In this document: positions 41,001 through 54,400 of the stretch, piece by piece
Numbering within the stretch: the first letter of the stretch is position 1
Layout: every line of letters begins with the position of its first letter
From: Lineus longissimus
Lineage: Eukaryota > Nemertea > Pilidiophora > Heteronemertea > Lineidae
Assembly: GCF_910592395.1 (NCBI RefSeq)
Contig: NC_088320.1
Span: 930,001 to 994,000, forward strand
Direction: 5' to 3'
Length of the DNA stretch: 64,000 bases
The notes under the pieces: generated by a model
What the model was told of the DNA's origin: nothing
Databases searched by the model: none
Seen by the model: only the letters and a program-made list of their open reading frames with translations
Made by a program: the position numbers and the translations under genes

Positions 41001-44000
41001 GCTGCTACATCTTGATATTTATCTCCAGGATGCAAGAGCAGCATTCAGACAAGCTCTCTCTGAATCCACGCAGAGGTTAAGCGCCCTGTCCAAGAAACTT
41101 GGCTCATCTATAGAGAAGGCGCGGCCATACTACAAGGCAAGGATGGAGGCACTGGAGGTCAGTATTTTACCCTACTACTGTACGACAGCTGACTGACACC
41201 AAGGTATCGTTTTACTGTGACGGAGACATAGCGTCCGATTTGTCTGAGTTTTGATAGCATATAAGCGTAATATGTATACTTTCAGACCCATACCCCTGTG
41301 AAAGTCAGCGTCGCCTTTGTGATACCTTGTTCTTTGAGCAAAGCTAATTATTACCAGCAGCTAACTCTACTGTTATCAGAGACTACGTCATGTCTCGCTG
41401 TGGGTGCTGTCATTATTGAAGTGTATGTCAGTGCCACATGACCATATTAGGTCACGTATTAAATGCCATGACAACAGCTGATTACGCAGAACATTGATGA
41501 TGTCCTACCACGCTAATTAGCTGCAAATTGGTGATTGTTTTGTGCAGAAGATTGCATAAACAATAGGAACGGAATATCGATAATGAGGTCGCAATTTTTT
41601 TCTTGGTTTGATCTGATTCTGAAATAGTCATCTGTCCTTTAACCCACTATGTCTGATTCTAAGTTTATGATGGAGCCTTTTCCTGTGATGTACAACCCCA
41701 ACGTAGTTGCAGGTGTTTGCATTATTTGAGTTATTTAGTACATTAATGGCGTACGATTGACAAAGATTCAGCAGTTTAGTTTTCTACTGTGACTCAATAT
41801 TCACTTAGACTCTATCTCTGTAATGTATCTTGCTGCATCACTTTCAGGCTGAAAATGACACGAGATCAGCGGCGCTTCGATTTGAGCGAGCATTCAGCAT
41901 GCAACAAGCGGCCAAGGAGATGGTGTTCTTGGCCGAACAGGGCTATTTCAACAAAGGACAGCCATTTGACACAGCTTGGCAGGAAATGCTCAACCATGGC
42001 ACCTTGAAGGTAAAGTCAACTGAAGTTACACTTTGACTCAATGACTCGGAAAATGTGTGAGACTGAGAACTTTCCAACAAATGGTGATGTCACTTGGCTT
42101 TGACAAGCATGACATTGTCAACATCTTCATCTGAGGTCTTTTCAGTGTTGATTGCTCAACAAAACAAAATATTGGGAACAGATTGAGGAGATATTTGTTG
42201 AGACACGTGTTACAAACAACTTTTCTTCAAAAAGATTCCAAACCAAATCTTAGATTTTGAGAAAAAGCAAAGTCGTCTGCTTAAATCTAGATGTCGTCTG
42301 CTCAGTGAAGATGTCCATCTTTTCTTCTGATTTCAGGTGAATGAAGCAGAAGTTGAACGCCTCGAGAGCGAGTTAGAACATCAACAAACAGCTGCCGTGT
42401 ACAACGACCTTGAGCAGCGGGCTAAGCATTTACAGAAGAAACTCAAGACCTCCATTTCCAGATCAAAGTGAGAACACTACCTATTCATATCATCGAATAT
42501 TCTTGGAGGATCGAAATGAATGTGACCCATTTTTAGGCTCCTAAATCACTTGAAGTGAATACTTCCGCCCCCTGGTTTCTCTTTTCGGATGCTCCTTGAG
42601 TGTTTTGGCTATGTGGCCTGAAGAAATTTCCATGGACTGCCGCTGGTGATTGTCAAATGCAATTATTTATATGGCCCCGAATGTCTTAAATTTGAAAAAA
42701 TTAATTTCGAGTTCTGTGATCATTCCTCTGCACTTGGTTGCCAGTGATTGGGCACCATCATTGCATGTCACCAAAGAAATTCTATCCCTGACATGTCTGC
42801 CCCTCACTGATCTGTCTTTTTCCATCTCACTCATCGGTGGTTTAGAATGTCCATTCGCCGGTCCTTCCTTCAACTAAACAGTCTCTGTAATGACTTTAAC
42901 CTTGTCCTTCTGTAAGTATAGTCAAAGTTGCCGGGCTCGAAAATTTGTCAGAAATACCCCCCCAAAATTTTGTTTAATGTTTTGAATTGTAAGCCATTTT
43001 TGAATTCTTGGCCATTTCAGTTTTCTTGGACAAATAATGGATACCAAAACTATGTCCCCACACTTTATGACGCAATATTTCAATATCACTGCCAGTTTAA
43101 TCAGGCCAGTGTGTAAACTAAAGTTTTAGGTCGGACCAACATGTCCTGACAGTTCCTAAACCTTTTTTTCGAGCCCTGTGTCTTGGGTACGGTGCTAATT
43201 CACAGGTGGCAGCACTGATTTTGCTTTGAATGGCTTTTATAAACCCTTGTGGGGTGAAATCAGTTTATTTGTAGTTTGAGTGCAAGTCCTGGAGTTCTTT
43301 TTGTTTCTTAGTTCTGTTTTCGGTCATGCTTATGTTCTGACATTTCTATCAATTAGTCTGTTAAACTTCTTGTACGTCCACATCACAACAACTTCCCAAA
43401 CTTTCCCAAATTCTTCTAAATGATGATCATGAGGAACAGTTAGCATGATGCATGGACTTCGTGTCTTGTTCATCACGTCAAAATGTATCGAGTAATCATG
43501 TTCAAAGCTTCTGCATGATGCGTTCAGAGTCATGTCTTAATCTTATTCACATGGCATCCTATGTCGGTGTAACTTGCTGTTTACTGCCTCCCTCACCCTC
43601 ATCTCATATACCACATAATGCAGGATACTGTGCCCTTGGCACAACGTTTCCACCAGACTGAACGTTTAACCCCGTCCCCAATGCACGAGTCATATCAAGA
43701 TCTCTTGGCTGTCAGTGTAGAAGACAAGTAGATGATACCTCCACAAAGAGACAGCGTTAGTGACGCCATGTTTACATCACTGACCCATGTAGCACTCTTT
43801 GTGTTAGCACAACAATTCAATAGTTACGTGTAGCGATGTCAACAAAGATGTTTTCCACACGTGCGACACACCTCATTGGCGATGTCAGCATGGTCCGGAC
43901 CAAGACTTGACACCCAAAATGGATGCCTGAATGACGTCACTGCATGGCCTCCATTGCTTGTCCTGGAACTTGTATGGCATCTCTGAAAGATAGTTTGACT

Positions 44001-45915
44001 TTTTGCATGTCTTATCACAAAAACCACAAGAGTTGATTGCTTGTTTATTGTCAAACATCAATTTACAATACAAAGGCTGAGCTGGTCGAGTCATCAATTA
44101 TTGTTCTATTCGGTTGAGCAACGCCAATGATAATTTCTTCTGCCAAGAGTGGTTATCTCGGTGGTAATGGGTCGAGCCATGAAATACACATTATTGGGCC
44201 TTAGCTGTTTGTCATCATTCATTTTTGGTGTTGGCTGACATAAAATTCACTTTGTGTTTCCATAGACAGTGCTGCCACCTTTGAACATAAGTACCTCATT
44301 ATCAGATACCCCACAATTATTTCAACTGATGATTTTTGTCTCTTTGCAGGCCGTACTTTGAGCAGAAGGCCAAATTTAATCAAATTATGGAGGTAAGGAT
44401 GAGTTAGATATTGTAAATTGGTCCTTTCACTCGAGAAATACAGAATAGGGATTTGGTCTTCAGTACCACAATCATCATGTTTTATGACCTACTACAGCTG
44501 ATCCAAGAGGTTTTGTGTTTTCGAAGCCAGATTGCAAGGTAATGACACAGATCGTCGTTTTGCGGCAGTATACTTACTCCCAGGGTGTTAACGGAAAGGG
44601 TTCCTGCTAATAAATCATTGCCATTTTATGTTTAATGAAACTGATTTCACACATTAGCTATCTTTTCCACCCATTCCCTTGGATAGCCTGCAGGTCTTGA
44701 GATATTTAAACCAAAAGGTCATGTGGTTAGTATGTTCTCCTTGTGTCTTTTCAGGAACGGAAACACCATGTTAGTTCCCTCGAAAAACAGGTCATCAGGG
44801 CTAAAAACGGTTATTCAGACGCACTGAACGCTTTAGAGACAATAAGTGATGAAATTCACAAACAGCGGAATGAGAAGAATGCACGGACTACCCTCGGCCG
44901 GAGGGGAAGCGGAGTCGGTGCAGAAACACCAGCCCCACCACCTGATGACAAATCACCCGCTACGAAACCTAGTCGTAGACTTTCAAAGTCAACAAGTGAT
45001 TTTTCAACCCAGACAGACGAAAACGGTGCAGGAAAGGACCAGGGTTCACCGAGGACCCCACGGAGTTTGGAAGAAATTTTACAGGACATTTCACCAAGTG
45101 CAAAACGGCGGTCTCTTAAAGGTTATGCGAAAAGAGACTCAGTAAGACGGCGCACCCTGGAACGAGGGCAGGAACTAGATGTGCCTCAGTTGTCTCGGGA
45201 GGTGTCTCCGACTATGTCACTGCCGTTGTATTCCGATTTTGAGAATGAGGAGTACATGAAACTTCCGCATGAGTCACCACATTTGGTTGAAAAATCACCA
45301 CCGACAGACATTTTAAATCCAGTCAGTTTAGAGAACAAGGTGGATGAGTTAAGTTTGGACGATCAAGATGGGAAAATGTTGCACGATTTTAAACGTTTGC
45401 CAAATACTTGTACAACTGAACCAAAGCGTTTTGAACATTCAGATTCGAATATAGAAAAGCATGTGCCAGCTGCCAACATTCATGTTCAAAGTATTAGTAT
45501 TGTTGCCACTAATAGTGGGCAGGACATTCAAAAGATGCCGCCACCAGCTGCACCAGTGCCAAGGAGAAAGTGTGAGAGTGATACGGGCAGACCAGCATTG
45601 TTAAGCCCGAAGAGTAGTGTGGACGAGTATGACGCGTCTGATACCGAGAGTGTCTGTAGCAGTGTCAACGTTATTGACGATGAACAATTGCAATATCTAA
45701 TGAACGATAATGCACCTGCTCCACTCCCCGATATAACGGAGGAAGACATAGAGGAGAGGGAAAAGTGGAAAACCATGCCGGCAAAGTTGAGTTATTTAGA
45801 ATACTATATGAAATACAAAATGGAGGAGACAACGCATTCCTGTGATCAGGCCCGGTCGGATGATCGGTCGAGTTCGGAAGATGAGGCGTTGTCCGATGAA
45901 GAGGTTATGGTTTAA
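37999..45915 (+). CDS. SH3BP5: SH3 domain-binding protein 5 (Sab) family, Rab11 GEF
   Basis: This family comprises coiled-coil proteins that act as Rab11 exchange factors; vertebrate SH3BP5 also scaffolds JNK at mitochondria. Seven exons join in phase: 37999-38073, 40687-40749, 41029-41157, 41848-42009, 42337-42467, 44350-44392 and 44755-45915. They give 587 aa (human SH3BP5 455, SH3BP5L 393). The helical core runs from exon 1 (EELDPRVQ) to NALETISDEIHKQR in exon 7, with landmarks FDTAWQEMLNHGT and SKPYFEQKAKFNQIMEE. The remaining roughly 350 residues of the 387-codon last exon are Ser/Pro/acid-rich and probably disordered, which makes the protein long for the family. An alternative first exon is listed separately. 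AATAAA at 47423-47428 implies a 1.5-kb 3' UTR. Confidence 0.94.
39653..39770. repeat. Perfect 34-bp inverted repeat (hairpin or MITE)
   Basis: Bases 39653-39686 are the exact reverse complement of 39737-39770, with a 50-base loop between. It lies in SH3BP5 intron 1. Perfect pairing suggests recent insertion. No TA or TTAA flank is obvious. Confidence 0.85.
40199..40360 (+). other. SH3BP5: Candidate alternative first coding exon of SH3BP5
   Basis: This 54-codon exon starts at an ATG (METSCLSDSS...) and ends SVDIAIQTDQ before a GTATTT donor. It joins exon 2 (VELEKLNH) in phase 0, exactly where exon 1 does (DPRVQ|VELEKLNH). Using it would give 616 aa and would need a promoter inside intron 1. 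It is an inference from open frame, donor and phase. Confidence 0.55.
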
Positions 45916-48571
45916 CTTGTGAACAGTTCTGTGGGCACAAGCCAGCCTACTCATTCCTCAAAGCTGATCTTGTGTCTGTAGCCTCGGCTCTGAAGTACCG
46001 CATGAACAAGCGATTTTAGTCGCTGCGACTTACGGCAAAGCCATGACAACACACTAATTTGGGTTAGTTCGTTAAAGTGAATTTGTGATGGTGTCCTGGC
46101 TTTGTGGCAGGTGGCAGGAACTAAAATGGTGTGTTTGCACGGTGCCCTAGAGATCCTTTGATAGATGGGGTGGGAACAAAAACGGAGGGTGAACACCGAA
46201 TCCTTGATGTGATAGTAAACCAAGTAGTATGCAAGAGTACGAGATGGGTGACAAAGAGGTTTATGGTTTTGAGATGATCGTGTCTAACTGTTTTACAAAG
46301 AACCGTTTGTTGTATCATGAATCATCTATTCTAAGTTGTAATTTTCTACTCTTACTTTTTATCTCGTCTTGAAATCTGTCTCCACCTTGATGTACTGCTG
46401 TAATCTTGTCTTCGCATGCTCTATCATCTTGGTGTAGGTTTCTAAAGTTATGATTCAAGTGATTAAAGGGGGACTATAGGTAGAAGCTAGGAGGTCGCGT
46501 GTCTCCCGTCTCTAATGTCCACTGTGAGGGAATTGGGTCGGGTTTCACTGAGTGACAAAAGTAATCCTTGTACATATGGTCTCCCTTAAGTATGGTGTAT
46601 TTTGTGTTAGCAACTGGTGGTCTTTTTTGGCCAGTTTACAATTGAGACTGTGTCTGGTCTTCAAATAAGTTTCAGTTTTATCATGTTGTTGTATACTATT
46701 AGTGTATCAGTTGCCAAATAATGAATCATGGAAATTTTTATTCTGATGCTGTAATCACTGAGAGAAACTTTTACCCTAAGTTACTTCCAAAAATATTCCA
46801 AATGTTATATGATGTGGAGGTTGTCTATAGTCATTTCATAATCATGCATCAGCAACAGTTAGTTATACTAGTGAGGTACATTAGTAAAGAGTCTTATTGT
46901 TACTTTTGGTACCAACAGCAGTGTCCTAGATCAGGGCCCTGTGTTCAAAACAAAATTGAGCCGTGTCTCTATATTTCATTGAGTAGAATACACTCTATAC
47001 TAAAGTAGGCTTCTCTTCCTGTTGTGTGCTCAGTTTTCATGAGAGGAAAATAAGATTTTCCTGTTCCCATATATTCCATAAATACGGCTTTTGTAAATTG
47101 GTCCCCAATTATGACGAGAAGTCTCTGTGTCGTAGTGAACACTTCGCGAGCTTAATACTTTTGCTAGAGGCCAGCTGGGATACAATTGAGACTTCAGGGG
47201 TGGAGAAATGTTCAACATAATGGTTTTATCACTGGAAAATGCACCCATTCGCCGAGATAAAGGGACACAAAAATCAGAAAATGATGTTTTTGCAAACATA
47301 TAGTGTCACAAAATTAAAGGGATTTTATAGTATATTATGAGAGCCAGTGATGTACATGTTCCATGCACTCAGAAGATTCCATACAAGTTACATATTTATC
47401 TTTGTTACTATGTTTTCTTTCAAATAAACAGTAAAGGATAAACATCTAATGTTGAAATATGACTTGAGTTTTATTTTTGTCCAATATGGATAAGGCCAGG
47501 CCTGAAAAACTGTGGCAAAGACTCGGTACACTCAGGCAACATGGCGAGCTATGAAGGGGGGGGGGGGGGTGACATCCAGAAGAGATATGGTGCACTACTA
47601 CCGAAAGCCATTTCTACAACAATATTAAGAGCGAAGGTAAAATACAGTCCGACCCGTTCAGCCGTTGTGGTGGAAAACAGAAATGTCCTCGTTTTTCACT
47701 TTTGCTTCGATGTCTTTCTTTGAACAGGGTGACAAGTTCAACAGTTTTGTGAGTTCACTAGAGCTTGCACTTCACACATTAATACTTTATGTTTTTGCTA
47801 GTAAATAAAAGTTTCATTTTCAGTATTGTCCTTAGAATATGAGCGTTTTTGTCACTCTTTGTTTCCGTTTGTTAGCAATGGTTGTGCCTATGTCCTGATC
47901 TGGTGTGAAGAAAGCCTATGATGCCATGTAGTCCACCAGACATACCTTACATTTCCTGGTTGTTTACCATGTCCATCTTTTTGGTAGGACGACAGTCACC
48001 ACCAATGCAGACAAGGACAATCGTCGAAGTACAACCCATATGAGGCGGCTGTCTTCACGGCGGAACCGGAGGTTGTACTCAATCTAATATTAGAATTCCT
48101 ACCCGGAAAATTACCCCTAGTACCCTATGTCGTCGCCATATCAAAAACATCAGTCCGCATCTTTACTGTAATGAGGTCGCGCAGATATTGAAGTGAATTG
48201 GCCTTGATAGTTCTCCCAAAATATTAGTATATCATGATTTCTGTGCGGTATCGTCTCCTTATATTTCATTGATATTGCTCAATAGTATGCGTAAGAGTTA
48301 TTTTAGCTAATTTCAACGTTTGAATAGCCTTTTTGAAAAAGTTTTTAGAATCGAGGTCAAAAGAAATAGTTTTGGTACCAATGGCGTCATCAATGGCGGA
48401 TTTAGATTGGAGTTCGAGTCGAATTGAAGTTTGGCCATATTTTGTATAAGTTTACAAAATAACGACAAGAAATGTGGCTGTGGTTGATTGGTACATGTCT
48501 GCATGAGTTCACACGTCACTGTTCAAATACCGGTTGATGTCATCTCAAGAGAGGGGACAAAGTCACATAAT
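45916..48571. other. SH3BP5 3' UTR and SLC35B1 upstream region
   Basis: The SH3BP5 3' UTR contains a repeat TTAAAGGGGGACTATAG (46463-46479), inverted relative to the copy at 36604. After the poly(A) site come a G14 run (47556-47569) inside a short ATG-started frame (47541-47723), then the second copy of the duplicated promoter block and the SLC35B1 start. No further gene is supported. Confidence 0.6.
47957..48490. repeat. Promoter-proximal block, copy 2 (before SLC35B1)
   Basis: This is the partner of the block at 37841-38013. It is interrupted by 358 bp (48087-48444) flanked by TA on both sides, which is either an insertion here or a deletion from copy 1. After the interruption, similarity resumes (TAAGTTTACAAAATAACGAC) up to the place of the SH3BP5 start, where ATGGCTG reads GTGGCTG. 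The SLC35B1 ATG follows about 85 bp later. Confidence 0.85.
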
Positions 48572-51439
48572 ATGGAGCCGTCAAGAAGAAACCTGGTGAT
48601 TTGTTCACTGGGAATCTTCGTGTGTTATTTCTATTATGGAATTCTGCAGGAAAAGATGTGAGGATTTCCTGTAATGATACAGTAATGTTTGTTGATTTTG
48701 ATGCAGATAGGATGTATTGTAGGCAGGCTAGGCCTAGACTATAAGTTAAAGTTAGGAGATTTCTACTCGGGTCCGGGTATGGATGCCCCAGTATATATTG
48801 GTATTCGGAAAAAACGCTGTGCCCTCTTGTTCATTGAACTCGACTGTACCATAACCATTAACCATTGGCCTAGTATCAGTATCAGACTATCCAAGGCCTA
48901 GCTAGCCTACATTATCAGGGCGGCCTACAGTCCCGCCCTAAAGTAAGTTGCGATCGGGAAACCATTGATTTGTTAATTAACAGGGTAACTTACTTTGTGT
49001 GAAAAAAAGAGTGATAAGGGCCTTAAAGACGTAGGTCTAATGTTTTCCTAATGCTTGATAACTGATAAATCTTATCATTTTACAGAACAAGAGGGAAATA
49101 TATGGTTGGAGAGAAGACGGAGAGATTCACATATACTTTGTCATTGGTCTGTGTACAGTGTATCATCAATCTTCTATTTGCAAAGTGTAGTAAGTATTGA
49201 CCCTCCGAACTTGGGTCATTTATCCCGTTCACATCTTCCATGTGCACAATACACTACTATACTATACTTGTCATGAAAAACCTCTTGTAATTGAGTTTGA
49301 GATAATGTGACTCGTGGTTGACATGATATGGTAGTCCCAACTGGAATATTACATTGGAGCTCGGCGGTAGATCGATGTAATTGACCTGAAGGTGTGTTTG
49401 GGGTGGATGGAAAATGCAAGCAGGAAATAGAGATAACTGGATAGGGGCCTACAGAAACAATCTTTGAGGAGATTTCTCACCGTCTCTGAAGATGGCCACA
49501 ACCTTGAGTAGTCGCTAAGTTACACCACTGCCAAATTGCTAAATCAAAAGATACGGTGACTAAACTATTCCCTTAAACATTACCTCCTTGATCCTTTTTC
49601 AGTCATTTACCTCAGTGCTGGCAGCAGCGATGCTGAAAGAGACAACACTCCCAAAAAGATGTACGCTACCTGTGCAGTGACGTATCTTTGTGCAATGTTG
49701 GCGAGTAACCATGCTCTACAGCATGTCAATTACCCAACCCAGGTGAGCACCGATACCACCCCCTCAGTGGTTTTGGGTGAATTGGTCATCACAGTTCTAG
49801 TGGGAGGTGAGACTTGTGTAAGACTTAAAGCTCTGTTGCAGAAGCATATTGCAGAAGTCTTTATTCCGCTCTTCCAACTCCAAAACTTTAAAATATATTG
49901 TATTTCTTTCATTCAAGGTTGTTGGCAAGTCAATCAAACCAATTCCTGTGATGATCCTGGGTGTACTGTTGGCCAGGAAGAAGTATCCTCTCCAGAAGTA
50001 CATGTTCGTCCTCATGATTGTGGTGGGGGTGGCATTATTTATCTATAAGGAGAGCAAGGGAACAAGCAAATCGAGCGGCCAGTCCATCTTGGGGATTGGA
50101 GAGATGCTACTGGTGGGTACAACTTTCCATCAATGTCTGTATCCTCGTTTTATTGTGGTAATTGTGACTACTCATGACTAAATTGTCTAAGACAGATACC
50201 TTCTTCCATTTTATTGGTGTTGTTCCTTTGTAGGGAATGGGAAGTTGACATCATCAACATAGATATTTGACAAAGAATGTAGTCTCTGTCTATGTCTAAT
50301 GTTTTGGTGGACACAAGGGACATTGTCACAATCAGGACAAAGCAACTGCTGCTCTGAGGTGTCTGCCTGTACTTTGTCATATAACTCAGTGGTGTGCTTC
50401 TGTGAATGATGCTTTCTTCTCTTTCAGTTGCTGTCTCTGGCCCTTGATGGGTTTACCGGTGGCATCCAGGACCGTATTCGTGCCAACTATCGTACCCACG
50501 CCCACACTATGATGTTATACATGAACTTCTTCAGTGCTCTCTTGTTGATGACAGGTAAACGTTTGTCTTTGTCCAGTCTCCAGATATTGGAGCTTTGTGC
50601 TTATTGAAACCATTCGGCAACTGTAGAGATTGTTCTGTCCTGCATCCAGGGAGCATCCAGGGATCATCAAAGACATTTGTCATTGCCAGAAGGAAGTTTG
50701 GATGTGTGAAGCTTTCATCTTGTGAGAGATGGCATTCAATGGTTATCAGGAAAGCTAAGTTTATCCTCGAAAGCCAAGCAGCAGTGGCCATCTCACTTTG
50801 GCTGGACTAATTCCTGTGGACTTTGGTCAGAATCTGTCTACTTTCTCCTGACCATTTAACACATCATTCCTGTCATTGTAAACGATCAGTGGTTCTGGAT
50901 AACCCAACCATTTTCACTACAAATGGAAGTTAAAAAACTTCTTTTTTTCAGGTGTGCTGGTGACAGGCGAGGTATTCAACTTCGTTGCATTTGTGTCACG
51001 TCATCCGACCATTCTTATCCATATGCTCTCATTCAGTGTAGCGAGTGCATTGGGACAGGTGAGTGTCTTTAATCACATCTGATGATTCGCAGTCCAAATA
51101 TCGTGGCTTAGTCGCCCGACACAGACACATTGCTTGTGACCTTAAACAAGTCGCATGTCTTGAATGACCACATTCTGTAAATGAGACGTACCATAGTAAA
51201 AAAGTGACCTGTCTCCTCTTCTGTTGTAGAACTTCATCTTCCTGACGGTTGCCAACTTCGGCCCTCTAGCCTGCTCGATTACAACGACAACCCGCAAGTT
51301 CTTCACCGTCCTTGGATCTGTCGTTATCTTCGGCAATGTCCTCGCGGGGCGGCAGTGGGTTGGCACTGGTCTCGTATTCAGTGGATTGATCTTGGACAAT
51401 TTGTACGGAAAGGAGCAAAAGACTGTTAGACCTTGTTGA
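48572..51439 (+). CDS. SLC35B1: Solute carrier family 35 member B1 (ER nucleotide transporter)
   Basis: SLC35B1 is a ten-helix ER membrane transporter described as the ATP/ADP exchanger (AXER) that supplies ER chaperones. Seven exons join in phase: 48572-48657, 49086-49189, 49603-49742, 49918-50112, 50428-50554, 50952-51058 and 51230-51439. They give 322 aa, the same length as human. Signatures are [81 protein letters not shown] and [13 protein letters not shown]. The C-terminus (KTVRPC) lacks the di-lysine ER-retrieval signal seen in many relatives. AATAAA at 52439-52444 is the likely poly(A) signal. The start lies just after a copy of the SH3BP5 5' region. Confidence 0.96.
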
Positions 51440-54400
51440 TCGATGGCATTTGGTGTTGGATCTATTTTGAGCTTAGGTTATGTCTGCCATGTGATTGCTG
51501 TTGATCCCTTGCTGTGTGGAGCTTGTACTGGCGTCTGACTCTCCATCCGTGGGTTGTGGGTTCAAACCTGGCCCGGTCCAAACTTTGCACTTCAAGGGTA
51601 GTGATGTATGAGCTTCTCCTAACCCTGAAGTGCCTCTGTGGAGACGTATGATAGTTGGCAGCAGGTCCGGGTCAAGTGTTCCGTGACCATTTTGCCTACA
51701 ACCGCCAGTGGGTTTACCATATTTATTCATGTTTTAGCTGTATAGATTCCAGAGGAGGGTTACTGATTCCGACAAACTTCAGGCAAGTTTGTCAAGGCAG
51801 TTTTACTATTATTCCACAATCCAATTCGCAATGTTATCTTTTCCAATGTAGTTTTGAAATAATCAGTTATGTGTGTGTACTTAAACTTGCCTTCACATGA
51901 CAAATCAAGATATACGGGTGTGAGATTTACATCTGGCCAGGGAATTAGTCCACCAATGATCAGATGCATTCCTTGACATAATCATCATGGTTTTCATTTG
52001 ATCGAAGAACTTCGTATCCTGAACAATGCCTCATTTGGAGCGGTACCATCCAGAATATACATTTCAATAGCAATATTGATCTGTATCCCATCAGCTGATA
52101 TGGGTGTTGAGTTGTTCGTGGAAACGTTTAACATTTTGGTGCTGTTTGTTTAGGTTGATTGATCATACTGGGTGAGATACCAACAGTAGTACTGCATGTA
52201 GTATGCTGTTATGACCTTCTCCATTGTTAGTTACTGCTAGTCTGGTAGTTGTCGTGTATGTGATTGTAGGCTTCCTCTCTTTTGCTTTTAACTTCATATT
52301 TTCATTCTTCTGAACTGGGAAGGCCCATTGGGGATTGTGGGACTCTGGTTAGGTTATGTCAGGGCCAGTTAGGTTTCCAACTGAGTTGGATACTTTTGAC
52401 CAATTGTTGTAGATGTGAAGAGATTGTGGTTTCATGAAAATAAATGTTTTATATCAAACTAAATTTTAGTTTTCTTTTATGAAAGAAAATTGAGGGGCCT
52501 GGACAACCGGCCCCTCAAGATGAATCCTCTCAAAAGAGCCGCTAGGTTGTGACGAAAGTCAACAAACATGCAGCAGTGTTTCCGTCATCTGACTTAAAAG
52601 TGTTCAATCCGGCTCCCTTGCTTTAATCTATCTTGTTCTGTGTCATCGAGTACGTCTCCACATTCAAGCTCATTTCCCCAGCTGAATACCTTGTGATTGA
52701 TGTCCCTTCTCAGTAGACATGGTTCATCAAACTGAACATCTCCATTATGGGTGACAATAGACTCGCCAGGCTCCATTGTGACAGATGAAATAACCCAAGA
52801 AGTGCCCTCCGCCCCAATGAAATGTCTAACAGAAAGGATTCCAGCCTACTGTGGCCCAGTGAGATCAGTCTAATGAACCAGTGTGATGAGATATGTTGAA
52901 AAACAAAGCGAACTGACAACAATTTTTCCATAAATAACAAGTTTAATTTCTAAGTATACATGATTATACAATTAAGTTCTCGGGCATCCCAGCCATACAA
53001 TCACTGCTATTAATGATAATAGGAAACAAGAATGTACTAAGTACCTGGCAATACAGTTTGGCAATATGTGTTCCAAACAAAATTACAAACAAACTCAAGG
53101 ACGGCTGATCAACGAAAGAATTCTAAATACTTGTAAACATTGAGTAAAAGAATTTACAACAAAAGAGTTCATGATGGAAAGTGACACGTCTCCATCTAAA
53201 CAACAGAATAAGGGCCCAGTTGTTAGAAAGCATGTCAGCTTGTAACATCACGTTGACCTAGTGTTTATGTACACTGATCTACATGATGTTTAAAGTAAGG
53301 ATGTGTTCTAACAACTGGACCCTGTATTTTGGTACTGTATCAAGAAGAACAATCAAAGCTTTCTGACCCTGCAGGTCAGTGTGCAGCTAGATAACCAGCT
53401 CTAGCAGGTGCATGATATCAACAAAGTCATAATCTTAAAGTTCATTTTATTACTTCCTATAGTTGGAACAGCGTTGCTGCCATATTGGCCATCAATGTCA
53501 AGTGACCTTGTAGATAAACACTTAGCTATGACATAAAATGTCTGATGTCCTCAAAGTGTCATCTAATTTTGATACCCAACAAGGTGGAATTCATATGAAT
53601 CGCATGGCAATTGTGACGTAAATGAATAATCTCTATACGAAGGCTCTCCTCAGTCCGCTATGTAGAACTCGGGCAGTGCTCAGTTGGTTTTCCAACGTAG
53701 TGCTCAAAACCTGATGGGTATTCTTCCAAGTAATTGCCTCTTAGATATGCTGCCATTGTCAAGATATAGGCCTATAATCTAGCTAATCTATTTACATATA
53801 CATTTATCATAAGATATAAATGAAGATAATAAACAGACCTATTATGCGATATGTTTGAGGGCAATTCTGTTACAGTAAACAATAACACCATCAACAACCG
53901 CAAGATTTTGAACCATTTCCATGAAGATGCACTTGAAGGGAATGTTTTAAAACTGACTTTATGACGGTATTTCATACATTCTAGAAAATAGTTTCAAATA
54001 CTACTTATATCCAATTCTGCAATTGAATCGTCTAGCACTTGAAGATAACTGTGTCCCGCATCGCGCGCTAATATCTGACTACATGTACGTCATGCTCATT
54101 TTTTTCTGAAAAAAATTAGAAAAAATTGAAAACAAGATAACACAGCGGTTTGGGCAAGTTGCGTCAAGCAGTGCTCAATGACAACACGCATCTTAAGTTG
54201 ATTTGAAAAAGGCTTTAAGCTACCACTGCTAAGTCTAGAAGTCAACACATGTTACTTAATGCTTCTACAATCATCATTTACATAATATTATTTGTATGAA
54301 CGAACACTGCTGCACTAGCATGCCAGATACCTGCTTTGGTTTGTTCAAACCATTTTCAAATAGCCTGGAGTGGGCTAAATGTCACAGGGCAAATCAAGAA

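Noticed and set aside
47541-47723. Short ATG-started frame with a G14 run before SLC35B1
   Set aside because: It resembles a first exon (AACATGGCGAGC context, possible donor), but no following exon was found and the G-run makes the frame unreliable.
51500-51600. tRNA gene suggested by a GGTTCAAAC B box (a similar one lies near 61243)
   Set aside because: No acceptor stem, D-arm or anticodon arm can be drawn; more likely a decayed SINE.
52594-52776. 60-codon minus-strand frame between SLC35B1 and the annexin gene
   Set aside because: Composition is protein-like, but I recognise no family and it falls inside the likely 3' UTR of the distal annexin isoform.
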